A DNA stretch of 64,000 bases from CBDCLY01 sp965218715 (GTDB lineage: Bacteria > Bacteroidota > Bacteroidia > Flavobacteriales_E > Vicingaceae): contig CBDCLY010000014.1 of the NCBI GenBank assembly GCA_965218715.1, positions 78,869 to 142,868 of the forward strand. Reading direction: 5' to 3'. How positions within the stretch are numbered: the stretch's first letter is position 1; every line of letters starts with the position of its first letter. Of this stretch, positions 53,141-62,299 are shown in pieces. Below the pieces are notes generated by a model. The model made no database searches. It worked only from the letters and a program-made list of their open reading frames with translations, and was not told where the DNA came from. The position numbers and the translations under genes were made by a program.

Positions 53141-53821
53141 ATGAGCATAGAGATTAAGATTTCTTTAAATGAAGGACTTTACCTTAAGGAACCTCAAGAC
53201 TCAAAATTGGGTAGAAATATTATCCACCATAGCATCTTATTAATTGATGAATGTGGTTTTGAATCCTTTACGTTTAAAAAATTGGCAGAGCGTATCAATT
53301 CTACAGAAGCTTCCATTTATCGGTATTTCGAAAACAAGCATCTTTTATTGATCTTCTTGGTGAATTGGTATTGGGAGTGGGTAAATTATCTAATTCAAAT
53401 CAACACTTTAAACATAGAAGACCCAAGAAAGAAATTGGAAATTATTATCCATTCCTTTGTTTATGCAAGTCAGGAAAACCCTAGTGTAGATTATGTTAAT
53501 GAGAGTAAATTGCATAACATTTATATTGCAGAAGGAGGGAAGGCCTATCACACAAAGGATGTTGATGCAGAGAACTCAAGGGGTTTTTTTAGCAGCTATA
53601 AACAATTGGCAAATTCGGTTTCTCAAGTAATTAGTGAAATAGACCCTGATTTTAAATACCCCAATGCTTTGGCTACTAATCTGTTTGAGATGTCGAACAA
53701 TCACATCTATTTTGCAAGCCATCTTCCTCGATTAACAGACATTACAATAGAAAAAGAGGACAGGAGTGAAGTAGTGAATATGTTAAACTACTTTGCATTC
53801 AATTTGCTCTCCCAAAAATAA
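53141..53821 (+). CDS. TetR/AcrR-family regulator
   Basis: 226 residues. The DNA-binding domain lies at about residues 22-70: L-I-D-E-C-G-F-E-S-F-T-F-K-K-L-A-E-R-I-N-S-T-E-A-S-I-Y-R-Y-F-E-N-K. The rest is a helical ligand-binding and dimer domain with no recognised ligand. It diverges from the SulP-carbonic anhydrase genes and is probably their regulator. The ATG at 53141 follows the sequence A-A-A-G-C-A-A. No frame damage is seen. Confidence 0.85.
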   Translation: MSIEIKISLNEGLYLKEPQDSKLGRNIIHHSILLIDECGFESFTFKKLAERINSTEASIYRYFENKHLLLIFLVNWYWEWVNYLIQINTLNIEDPRKKLEIIIHSFVYASQENPSVDYVNESKLHNIYIAEGGKAYHTKDVDAENSRGFFSSYKQLANSVSQVISEIDPDFKYPNALATNLFEMSNNHIYFASHLPRLTDITIEKEDRSEVVNMLNYFAFNLLSQK

Positions 53822-53839
53822 TCTTCAACATTAATAGGT

Positions 53840-55378
53840 TTAATCACCTTCATCAATGCCTTTTATCATTTGAATAGCTTCTTTTCTAGGAGGATAAATT
53901 TTAGAGACAATATATCCTACAATCATGGCAATTAAGAAGGATGGAGCAAGAACATCTAATGCTATAAAGTATTCTCCTAGTTCAGGCAACTCTTTTAAGA
54001 AGAAATTGAAAACAATAACAGAAACGAAGCCTGATATCATAGAGGCTATTGCTCCCTGCTCAGAATATGACTTCCAAAATAAGCTAAGGATGATAACAGG
54101 ACAAAAGGTAGCTGCAATTCCAGACCAACCAAAAATGATGACCCAAAAAATTTGTCGGTCGGGTGAAACAATGTTCATTACGATGGCAATGATTAAAGCA
54201 GAGAAAGCCATCAAAATGGTCGCCTTTCTTGATATTTTAGTCAACTCCTGATCTTTTATTTTTGGCCGAAATATCTTCTGATAAAAATCTCTTGTGATGG
54301 CGCTAGAAGCAAGAATAAGCAATGAATCTATCGTTGACATGATGGCCGACAAAACGATGGCAATGAAAACTGCAACTAGAATTGTAGGAAGGAAACTTTC
54401 TGTGATCATGCTAAGTACATTTTCTCCATTGTTACCAAGAATTAATTCTGGATCTTCTCCGCTTTTGGTAAAATAAATTCTTGCAAGTATTCCTATACTT
54501 ACTGCTGCTGCGTCTGTTAATAGCGTAAATAAGCAAGCAACCCATTTTCCTTTATCAATTTCTTTTTTGTCTTTGATGGACATGAATCGGACATATACTT
54601 GTGGTGATCCCAAAAAACCTAGTCCAATCATTGAGAAACCCAAAAGAGTGAAAAGATTCATCCAGGGATCATCACTTCTTCCCCAAATTTGTGTTAGACT
54701 AGGATCAATAGCATTTAAGCCATTAGTGACACCGGCACCTTGATCCATGGAAAACCAAACGACAATTGGTAGGAGAACGAGACCAAAAAACATCAACAGT
54801 CCTTGAAACAGGTCAGACCAAACTGCAGCAACAAACCCTCCAACAAAAATGTAGCTTAAAACGATAAAGAAACCTATTAAAGCACCAAGTCTGTAATCTA
54901 TTCCAAGCATGGATTCAAATGCAATTCCCGTTACATCTATTTGAGATGCCACATAAATGACAATGAATACAACCAAAATGGAGGCTGCAATAACCCTCAG
55001 TTTATTGCTTGTAGATTTAAAATGACTGACTAAATAATCTGGAATTGTAATGGCTCCATAGGCGTCAGATCTCTTTTTAAAACGTTTTGCCATGAATTGC
55101 CAGGAAACAAATACACCAAGTAATTCGCCTAAAACAACCCAATATGCAGAATACCCTGCCATTGCACCCATACCAGTTAAGCCAATTAACAACCAACCAG
55201 ATTCTCCTGTTGCTCTTGCAGAGAAAGCGACTGCCCAGAATCCCATTTTTTTTCCACCAACATAATAATCGCTCATTCCCTTAATTTTACGGGAGGCAAT
55301 TATTCCGATTAAAAATAAGACCCCCACATAAAGGCCTAGGACTAGTATTTTTATGCCAAATTCATGGTCAATCATCAT
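53840..55378 (-). CDS. Sodium/solute symporter (SSS family, PutP-like)
   Basis: 512 residues with about 13 transmembrane helices. PutP-like features: S-D-Y-Y-V-G-G-K-K-M-G-F-W, S-A-R-A-T-G-E-S-G-W-L-L, and the G-G-F-V-A-A-V-W-S-D-L-F-Q-G signature in helix 5, and I-V-L-S-A-I-M-S-T-I-D-S-L-L-I-L-A-S-S-A. This signature is usual for proline or other amino acid symporters driven by sodium. Being divergent from a cysteine dioxygenase and a decarboxylase, uptake of a sulfur-containing or compatible solute is possible, but proline remains the default. The intergenic stretch holds a 9-base inverted repeat. Confidence 0.88.
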   Translation of the reverse strand: MMIDHEFGIKILVLGLYVGVLFLIGIIASRKIKGMSDYYVGGKKMGFWAVAFSARATGESGWLLIGLTGMGAMAGYSAYWVVLGELLGVFVSWQFMAKRFKKRSDAYGAITIPDYLVSHFKSTSNKLRVIAASILVVFIVIYVASQIDVTGIAFESMLGIDYRLGALIGFFIVLSYIFVGGFVAAVWSDLFQGLLMFFGLVLLPIVVWFSMDQGAGVTNGLNAIDPSLTQIWGRSDDPWMNLFTLLGFSMIGLGFLGSPQVYVRFMSIKDKKEIDKGKWVACLFTLLTDAAAVSIGILARIYFTKSGEDPELILGNNGENVLSMITESFLPTILVAVFIAIVLSAIMSTIDSLLILASSAITRDFYQKIFRPKIKDQELTKISRKATILMAFSALIIAIVMNIVSPDRQIFWVIIFGWSGIAATFCPVIILSLFWKSYSEQGAIASMISGFVSVIVFNFFLKELPELGEYFIALDVLAPSFLIAMIVGYIVSKIYPPRKEAIQMIKGIDEGD

Positions 55379-55404
55379 GCTTAAATTTTATTCCTAAATA
55401 AATG

Positions 55405-55439
55405 GATTATTGATTGATTCTGGTTTGAGGTCAATAATC
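55405..55439. repeat. Spaced inverted repeat GATTATTGA/TCAATAATC
   Basis: GATTATTGA (55405-55413) and TCAATAATC (55431-55439) are exact reverse complements separated by 17 bases, upstream of the symporter gene and between it and the divergent dioxygenase gene. Possibly a regulator site. Confidence 0.45.
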
Positions 55440-55506
55440 ATGATTTTTTGCAATATGCGTAATAAATTGAAAAATTTAGCTAAATCTGTCCAATAAAAGC
55501 CTGTTA

Positions 55507-55539
55507 TTGAATAAAATCGACTAGTTTTTGCTACTTTTG
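55507..55539 (+). promoter_or_regulatory. Promoter of the cysteine dioxygenase operon
   Basis: TTG (55507-55509) and TACTTTTG (55532-55539) are 22 bases apart and fit the Bacteroidota consensus. Transcription would start near 55546, directly at the base of a strong hairpin. A second TAGTTTTTG-like run lies ten bases upstream. Confidence 0.5.
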
Positions 55540-55547
55540 TCATTGTA

Positions 55548-55582
55548 AATTACTTGTGGAAATCGTTCCAAAACAAGTAATT
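55548..55582 (+). other. 5' leader hairpin before cysteine dioxygenase
   Basis: AATTACTTGT (55548-55557) pairs with ACAAGTAATT (55573-55582), and inside GGAA (55558-55561) pairs with TTCC (55566-55569) around ATCG, leaving an AAA bulge on the 3' side. That is 14 pairs in 35 bases, almost at the predicted transcript 5' end, and it is not followed by a T run. It may control translation or mRNA stability. Confidence 0.6.
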
Positions 55583-55600
55583 GGATTTGGGCAATGACCT

Positions 55601-56191
55601 TTGAATTGCACATTGAAAAAAGCAAAAAAGGCATTAAGCATTTTGAGTTCGAAAGAAGAAAACCTCCCATCACAGCAATCCTTAGACGAGTTTATTGAAG
55701 CACTTTTAAAAAGAGATAAAAGCGAATACTCCAAAATGATCAAATCTTTGGCATTGCCAATCAACTCCTTTGATCCATTCATTTCATGGTCGTCTGACTG
55801 TTATACTAGAAACTGTATCGTAGAAAATGAAAAGTTTGAACTAATATTATTGTGTTGGGAAAAAGGGCAAAATACGCCGATTCATGATCATGGTGGAGAA
55901 GAATGTTGGGTGAAAGTTCTTGAAGGTGAGTTTAAAGAAACCATTTTCGATATAGCAAATGAGGAATTAACAATAAAAAGTTCCAAATTATCAAAGCAAG
56001 GAGACGTAATCTACATGATTGATTTTATGGGCTGTCATCGCCTGGAGAATTGTTCAAATGGTAGGAGCATGTCCTTGCATCTTTATGCAAAGCCAATTCG
56101 CTATTGCAAATTATTCGATGAAGATTCTAGTAAATTTGTTCGTAAGGAATTGGTTTATGATACAGTTTCTGAGCTGATGACAAATAATTAA
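55601..56191 (+). CDS. Cysteine dioxygenase-like cupin enzyme
   Basis: 196 residues if the TTG at 55601 starts it. Iron ligands are H-D-H (T-P-I-H-D-H-G-G-E-E-C-W) near residue 93 and a third His in M-G-C-H-R-L-E-N near 149. It oxidises cysteine to cysteine sulfinate in the cytoplasm. The start is uncertain: ATG 55594 is in the preceding frame, and one A too many in the A run at 55617-55622 would join M-T-F-E-L-H-I-E-K to this frame. Ten bases separate it from a PLP decarboxylase gene; together they would make hypotaurine. A hairpin and promoter lie upstream. Confidence 0.83.
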   Translation: MNCTLKKAKKALSILSSKEENLPSQQSLDEFIEALLKRDKSEYSKMIKSLALPINSFDPFISWSSDCYTRNCIVENEKFELILLCWEKGQNTPIHDHGGEECWVKVLEGEFKETIFDIANEELTIKSSKLSKQGDVIYMIDFMGCHRLENCSNGRSMSLHLYAKPIRYCKLFDEDSSKFVRKELVYDTVSELMTNN

Positions 56192-56201
56192 CACCCTTTT
56201 A

Positions 56202-57623
56202 ATGTCGGAATTGAGAAAAGATTTAAACCTCTTCAATGAACTTGTTGAATTGTTATTGAAAGAGGAAGAACAGCATCCAGTTGCAGACCGGATTGAATCA
56301 GAAAAGTTGTACCAATCCATAGATCTTTCGCTTACAAATGAAGCGATGATTGACGCTAAATTCGAAGAAGTTTTAAAAGAGGTGTTGATTTCAACACCTA
56401 AAACGGCTACCAGTTTATTTTTTAATCAATTGTTTGGAGGTCGTCAAAGCAAAGCGGTATTAGGAGATTTACTTGCGGTAATGCTGAACAATAGCATGTA
56501 TACCTACAAGGTTGCAGGACCTCAAGTTGGCATCGAGCAAGAGATTATTCGTCAATCCTGTTCACTTATCGGCTATGGTTCAAATAGTAATGGAACTTTT
56601 CCTACAGGAGGTTCCATGAGTAATTACATGGCCTTGGTTATGGCAAGAGATGCTAAAGATCCTGAATGTAGGGCCAATGGAATGAAAATGCCATTAGTGG
56701 TTTACACCTCAAAGGAATCACATTATTCAAATGCGAAAAATGCGAGTTTTGCCGGGATTGGTCGAAACAATATCCGTTATATCTCCACCGATAAAGAAGG
56801 TAGAATGTTAGCTTCAGAATTGGAAAAACAAATTCAAATTGATATTGAGGAAGGGCTTGTACCTTGTTATGTGAATGCAACAGCAGGAACAACAGTTTTA
56901 GGAGCATTTGACCCCATAGATGAAATTGCTGATGTTACTGAGAAATTCAATGTTTGGCTTCATGTAGATGGCGCCTATTCTGGTAGCGTCATCTTTAGTA
57001 AAAAGTACAAACATCTGGTTAAAGGAATTGAAAGGTCTCAATCTTTCAGTTATAATGCCCATAAGATGCTAGGTACACCAATGACTTGTTCAATCATTTT
57101 GGTGAACGATAAAAGGCAATTGCATGATTCTTTTAGCAATGAGGCAAATTACCTTTACCAAACAGATGGGGATGATTTTAACTTAGGGAAAACCTCTTTT
57201 CAATGTGGCAGAAGAAATGATGCTTTAAAATTTTGGACCCTATGGAAATCTATAGGCACAAGTGGATTAGAAAGTATCGTAGATCATCAATTTGATTTAG
57301 CTAATGTGGCAAGAGACTATGTGAGCAATCATCCAGATTATACTACTTACAGTTTTGATGACTCAATATCAATTTGTTTCAATTATAAAAACATTGACCC
57401 AATTGAATTGTGCACAGCTTTGTATGAAAATCAAGAAACTGTTGTAGGATTTGGAACTTTTCAGAATCAAACCTTTGTAAGGTTGGTCACGATCAATGCC
57501 AATAATAATGCAGAAGACATTCTACATTTCTTTAAGGTATTGGAGGAGTTTGCAAACAAATCTCCAAAACTTCAAAAAAACGATAGAAACGGCCCAAGAG
57601 GTTTAGTTACTTCAATGTTTTAA
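56202..57623 (+). CDS. PLP-dependent decarboxylase, probable cysteine sulfinate decarboxylase
   Basis: 473 residues of the group II decarboxylase fold (GAD/CSAD/AADC). Visible parts: F-P-T-G-G-S-M-S-N-Y-M-A (PLP phosphate region, near residue 130), H-V-D-G-A-Y (Asp to pyridine N) near 255, S-Y-N-A-H-K-M-L-G with the PLP lysine near 287, and the C-terminal small domain. By sequence alone glutamate or aspartate could be the substrate, but its partner cysteine dioxygenase makes cysteine sulfinate the likely one, giving hypotaurine. The stop codon overlaps the convergent epimerase gene by four bases. Confidence 0.82.
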   Translation: MSELRKDLNLFNELVELLLKEEEQHPVADRIESEKLYQSIDLSLTNEAMIDAKFEEVLKEVLISTPKTATSLFFNQLFGGRQSKAVLGDLLAVMLNNSMYTYKVAGPQVGIEQEIIRQSCSLIGYGSNSNGTFPTGGSMSNYMALVMARDAKDPECRANGMKMPLVVYTSKESHYSNAKNASFAGIGRNNIRYISTDKEGRMLASELEKQIQIDIEEGLVPCYVNATAGTTVLGAFDPIDEIADVTEKFNVWLHVDGAYSGSVIFSKKYKHLVKGIERSQSFSYNAHKMLGTPMTCSIILVNDKRQLHDSFSNEANYLYQTDGDDFNLGKTSFQCGRRNDALKFWTLWKSIGTSGLESIVDHQFDLANVARDYVSNHPDYTTYSFDDSISICFNYKNIDPIELCTALYENQETVVGFGTFQNQTFVRLVTINANNNAEDILHFFKVLEEFANKSPKLQKNDRNGPRGLVTSMF

Positions 57624-58610
57624 ATCTCTGAATTTAATTTATCTAACAATTCAGTTTGCCGTGATTCAGGTATTCCAAACTTTGGAATTGGCCAATTCAA
57701 TCGACTAAAATAGGAGATGCATTCTTTTAAGGAATCAGAGTAAGTACTTGGCTTATATAATCCAGCATCAAGGGCTTTTGAATTAGAATAGGTAAAGTGA
57801 TTTCCTTTTAACCAAAGAGGAAGGTCCTAACCATTCATGAATATTATTTGCATCCAAAAAGCTTGAACTTGCATTAATTGGATTAATTTTTTTACTCATT
57901 ATTGAATTGCCCTCTTCAACAATTTTTTTTATCGAAGATCTAGGATCTGTAATGATATTATACGTTTTAGAATGAGTATCCTGTTTTAATGAGTTTACAA
58001 TTGCGGAAACAAGATCTTCTACATAAGTAATGGAGAAATTACCCAGGCCATTTTCCGGAATAAGGATTTGATTTTTCATCTTTACTTGATAAAGCCAATA
58101 ATAAAATCGGTCACTTGAATCATATTTCCCAAAAACCAAGGCTGGTCTTAAGATGGAATAATTATGTCCAGAGCGTTTTAAAATACGTTCACATTCAGCC
58201 TTTCGGTTCCCATAACTTAGGTCAGTCCTGTCAGTTTTCTCAAAAGTCGAACAATTAAGTTGTTCGGCGTTCTCTGTCTTCATCTCTTTAAGATTCTTAC
58301 TATTATATACAGAACATGATGAAATCAATAGGTACCTTAAATTTTGACCCTTTAGGTTCTTAATCGTGGCTTCTAAATCTTGGGGAAAGTAGCAAGACAG
58401 GTCAATCACAAAGTCCCATTGGTGATTCGAAATTTGATTTATTTCATCAGTTTCCCGGTCTCCTTTTATCTTGTTAATGGTTGGAAAGAGCTTGGCATTA
58501 CTCAATTGGCGGTTAAATAAGAAAATTTCATATATATTTTCTTTTAATAGCTGCTCAACTAAGTTCCTTCCTATGAAATTTGTACCTCCTAGAATTAATA
58601 ATTTTTTCAA
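57620..58610 (-). CDS. NAD-dependent epimerase-like protein (one frameshift)
   Basis: Reconstructed as 329 residues. The N-terminal Rossmann motif is G-G-T-N-F-I-G-R-N-L-V near residues 8-18. The first frame runs to H-E-W-L-G-P-S-S; removing one T (TTT to TT, plus-strand AAA near 57817) lets it continue W-L-K-G-N-H-F-T-Y-S-N-S-K-A-L-D-A-G-L to a TAA at 57620. Then 990 bases give exactly 330 codons. S-S-C-S-V-Y-N corresponds to the catalytic S of the SDR triad with Y-G-N-R-K-A-E-C-E (Y-x3-K). The family includes isoflavone-reductase-like and sugar-epimerase relatives; the substrate is not known. Confidence 0.8.
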
Positions 58611-58634
58611 AAGAAATTTTTAAATGTGAATAAT

Positions 58635-59294
58635 CTAATCTTTAATGCTAAGAATTGAGTCAATTGAATGATTCAAATCTTTAGATTCTGACAAGACCAA
58701 TTGGTAATTTTTCACCTTTTGATCAACAATTGATTTATAGATCATCAATTTATTCTTGAATATTATTAAATCAATTTCATCTCTTATCTTCATTTCTGAG
58801 AAATCAGCATTTTCACTAAGCCAAGCTATCAGTTCTTCCATAAAATATTCTACTTGAATTTCATTCTTTTTTATGCATTCAAGTGCAACTCCATCATAGT
58901 ATTCGTTCAACTTTTTCATTAAGTATAAATCATTAATTAATCGAACATTCCCAGAAAATTTCATTGAATTATAGGTAGAGGAGGTAGGAGAATAATTTTC
59001 AATTTGAAATAAGTTCGGCAGTTGAGTATTGATCTCCTCATAATCCTCTTCCAGCACCACTTTTAGCAATTCATTGATGTTTTTTTGATAATTAAGATTT
59101 ATTGGAATTTGGTATTCATCATAAACCTCTATGTCGGTACTTAAATCATTTAAAATTGACACCATCAATGTTTTTGATTCTTTCTTATTTTTTGAGGCAA
59201 TTGCCTTTTCATTAATAAAAAAGGCTAAATAAACACCTAAAACTATGGCCAATAGATTTAATAAATGGTTAGATAAATTTCTTTTTCTTTTCAT
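58635..59294 (-). CDS. Membrane-anchored DUF6090-like protein
   Basis: 219 residues. An N-terminal basic segment and transmembrane helix (about 9-27, L-L-N-L-L-A-I-V-L-G-V-Y-L-A-F-F-I-N) are followed by a long, mostly helical domain of about 180 residues with S-S-T-Y-N-S-M-K-F-S-G-N in the middle. The pattern recalls DUF6090 proteins of Flavobacteria, which have the same L-L-N-L-x-A-I-V-L-G-V-x-x-A-F-x-I helix. The function is unknown. It lies 24 bases upstream of the epimerase on the same strand. Confidence 0.65.
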   Translation of the reverse strand: MKRKRNLSNHLLNLLAIVLGVYLAFFINEKAIASKNKKESKTLMVSILNDLSTDIEVYDEYQIPINLNYQKNINELLKVVLEEDYEEINTQLPNLFQIENYSPTSSTYNSMKFSGNVRLINDLYLMKKLNEYYDGVALECIKKNEIQVEYFMEELIAWLSENADFSEMKIRDEIDLIIFKNKLMIYKSIVDQKVKNYQLVLSESKDLNHSIDSILSIKD

Positions 59295-59361
59295 GTTGCC
59301 TGTGAATTGCTTGTGCGATTATTAGGGATAAAAAGTGCGAAAAAAAATTATTTTATATATA

Positions 59362-59395
59362 AATGCAACATTGTTGCATTATATATATATATTTG
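59362..59395 (+). promoter_or_regulatory. Zur-like operator over promoter
   Basis: AATGCAACATTGTTGCATT (59362-59380) is an exact 9-1-9 inverted repeat, the size and symmetry of Fur/Zur boxes. It is followed by the -7 element TATATTTG (59388-59395), so a bound repressor would cover the -33 region. A Fur-family gene is at the end of the same locus. The match to a zinc-type box is by symmetry and context. Confidence 0.65.
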
Positions 59396-59415
59396 CCACC
59401 TGTAATGCTTATATG

Positions 59416-59986
59416 ATGAAAAAAACAAACTTATTTTTTGGCCTAACAATTATTGGTGCATTAATTCTAAGCTCATGTGAAAAGGATAAACCTAGTAATC
59501 CTACAATTCCAAATGAGGAAGAAGGTAATCACAAGTTTAACTTATACTTTAATATCTACTGTTGGTGGTGATACCGTTGTATTTACCTTCTTAGATCTAG
59601 ATGGTGATGGTGGCAACCCTCCAACGGTTACTAGAGGAATTTTGGATACCAACACTACTTATTCAGGTTCTTTAACCTTACTGAATGAATTAGAAATGCC
59701 TGCTGAAGACATTACCGCAGAGGTTCGTTCTGAGGGAGATGAACACCAATTCTTTTTCGAAAATACACTAACTGGTTTGGGTATAGCTTATGATGACATG
59801 GACAGTCATGGCCTTCCAATAGGATTGTCTAGTATTGTTACTACAAGCGACACTAGTTCTGGAACAATTAAGATAACTTTGAAGCATGAACCAGACAAAA
59901 ATGCTGCAGGAGTTTCAGGTGGAGACATTACTAACGCTGGTGGTGAAACAGATATTGAGGTTACCTTTAATGTTGAATTCAAATAG
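59416..59986 (+). CDS. Lipoprotein of zinc-uptake locus (one frameshift)
   Basis: Reconstructed as 189 residues from ATG 59416 (ATG 59413 is also possible). Lipobox L-S-S-C near residue 17. Reading to N-E-E-E, then removing one G at 59524-59525, gives V-I-T-S-L-T-Y-T-L-I-S-T-V-G-G-D-T-V-V-F-T-F-L-D-L-D-G-D-G-G-N and a whole number of codons. Proteins of this kind (often called type 1 periplasmic binding fold protein) in Flavobacteria lie next to a TonB receptor and a Fur-family gene; they probably bind a metal complex at the cell surface. The Asp-rich D-L-D-G-D-G is a likely metal site. Confidence 0.75.
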
Positions 59987-62289
59987 ATTAGCACTATTTC
60001 TTTTCTGTTGTGTATTTAATATTGTTAATGCCCAATCCCAGGATTGTGGGTTCAGCATTAGCGGCAAGGTAAAAGATGTATCAAGCGAACATCCTATACA
60101 ATATGCAACCATATTTTTAAAAGAATTAAATTTTGGAATTTCCAGTGATAGCACTGGAAATTTCAATTTTAAATCCCTTTGTAAAGGAAACTATCACATA
60201 AGTATAAAGGCATATTGGTTGTGAGACTCAAGAGATTTTTATTCCGCTTCAAAAGAGATACCAACATTAATGTCCTGTTAGATCATAATAGTCATTTGCT
60301 GAATGAGGTGACCATTGTTTCTGAGGAAGCCACAATAAATTTTCAAGAGAGTCAGTCCATCAATTCAGAAAGCATTGCCAAACAGTCGAGTAAAAATTTG
60401 GCCAATATGCTCGAAGAAATATCTGGCGTAAGCACTATAAAAAATGGCAACGGAATAGCTAAGCCAGTCATCCATGGAATGTATGGCAATAGAATTAGTA
60501 TTCTAAACAATGGAATTGCTCAAAGCGGACAACAGTGGGGCGTAGATCATAGTCCAGAAATTGACCCACTAGTTGCCAATAAAATTACCGTTGTTAAAGG
60601 AGTTGGGGCATTAGAATATTTAGGTAATTCTTTAGGGAATGTTATTTTGGTAGAACCAAAAGCAATCAATAAAGAGCCACACCTTCATGGTGAAAGTCGT
60701 TATTTTTCGAGTCAAATGGCTTGAGCAATGGAGTTAATCTTGAGCTCCAGCAATACAATAAAATTCTGGCTTGGAAAATTGTAGGTACCCTCAAAAAGAG
60801 TGGTGACAAGATGAGTCCTAATTATTATTTATCGAATACAGGAAGTCAGGAAGCGAATTTAGCCATCCAATTAGAAAAGGCTTGGAGTGAAAAATGGGTT
60901 AGCGATATTTATTTCAGCTCTTTTAATGCAGAACTTGGAATACTTCGTGGTTCTCACATCGGAAACATTAGCGATCTTGAAGAAGCTTTAAAGCGTGATG
61001 AACCATTTTATACGAAAGATAAATTCTCTTACAATTATGACTCACCCTATCAAAGAGTAAATCATCAGTTGTTCAAGTTTAAGAATAGATACAGCATAAA
61101 TGAAAATCAGAGCTTAGAATTGGTTTATGCTTGGCAAGAAAATCTAAGAAAAGAGTTTGATGTAAGAAGGGGAGGACGGTCAATTTTGCCTGCTTTAAGC
61201 CTTGATCAAACTTCAAATTTTCTGGAATTGAAATACAAGCATTATTTGGCAAAAGAGTGGACCTTTTCCACAGGAATTCAACTGAACCGAATTGAGAATA
61301 TAAACCTTCCGGAGACAGGGATTCTGCCGCTTATTCCGGATTACATAAGCTATGAATACGGCGGCTTTGGTGTTTTGGCAAAATCATTTGAAAAAACAAA
61401 AATTGAATTTGGTTTTCGATCTGATCAAGAAGACAGAAGGATTGCCACAATTTCTTCAAGTGTTCCCAGACGAATTATCAGGTATGAAAACAAGTACAGT
61501 AATTTGAGTGCCATGCTTGGCATTAGTCAGGAATTAATAAAAGGATGGAGCACGTCCATTAATTTGGGCATTGCTTCCAGAGGCCCTGAGGTGAATGAAT
61601 TGTATAGTAATGGTCTTCACCAAGGAGTTAGTGGGATAGAATTGGGTGATCCAGATTTAAACATCGAAAATTCATTTAAAGGAACTATTTCTTTAAAAGG
61701 AAACCTAAGGAAGAATTGGTTTCTAGAAGGATTATTCTTTTATCAAAGTGTAGAGGATTACATTTATTTACAAGCACAAAGTGAAATAGCCCTAACCATT
61801 CGAGGAGCTTTTCCAGTGTTTAAATACGAACAGACCAATGCTCAACTCATGGGTTTTGACCTGGCAAGTAATTATCAAGTCTCAGAACATATCAATATCA
61901 CATCTAAGTATAGTTTTATTGAGGGAAGAGACCTGAGCAATGATATTCCTCTTGTTTTTATGCCAGCTAATAATTTAAGCAATGGACTACTATTTCAATT
62001 TCCGAAGTTTAAAAAATTCCAAAATATCAGTTTAGAAATTAAGAATAGAATTGTGTTTAGACAAAGCAAACTGTTGGCATCTCAGGATTTTGTTACTGCA
62101 CCAGACGCCTATTGTTTATTCGATTTTAGTGCTTCAACTGAAAAACAGTATTCAAAATTAAATGTTAGGTATTACCTTAGCATAGATAATTTGTTAAATA
62201 CAGAATACAGAGATTATTTAAACAGACAACGCTATTATGCCGATGATATGGGCATTAACTTGAGACTTGGCATTAACCTATCCTTCTAA
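59970..62289 (+). CDS. TonB-dependent receptor (three frameshifts)
   Basis: Reconstructed as about 772 residues from ATG 59970 (signal peptide M-L-N-S-N-R-L-A-L-F to N-A-Q), overlapping the lipoprotein by 17 bases. Next come a CarboxypepD-reg-like domain, the plug (L-A-N-M-L-E-E-I-S-G-V-S-T-I-K-N-G-N-G-I-A-K-P-V-I-H-G) and a 22-strand barrel ending N-L-S-F. One G too many near 60209, one base near 60252, and one A too few (or two extra bases) near 60713 explain the breaks. The receptor should import metal chelate in an energy-coupled way. The Zur-like box and Fur gene suggest zinc. Residues are intact after correction. Confidence 0.83.
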
Positions 62290-62299
62290 GATCAACATC

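Noticed and set aside
59342..59395. AT-rich TATATATATA run as an unusual repeat array
   Set aside because: The run is short and contains the -7 element; the only clear structure is the Zur-like palindrome next to it.
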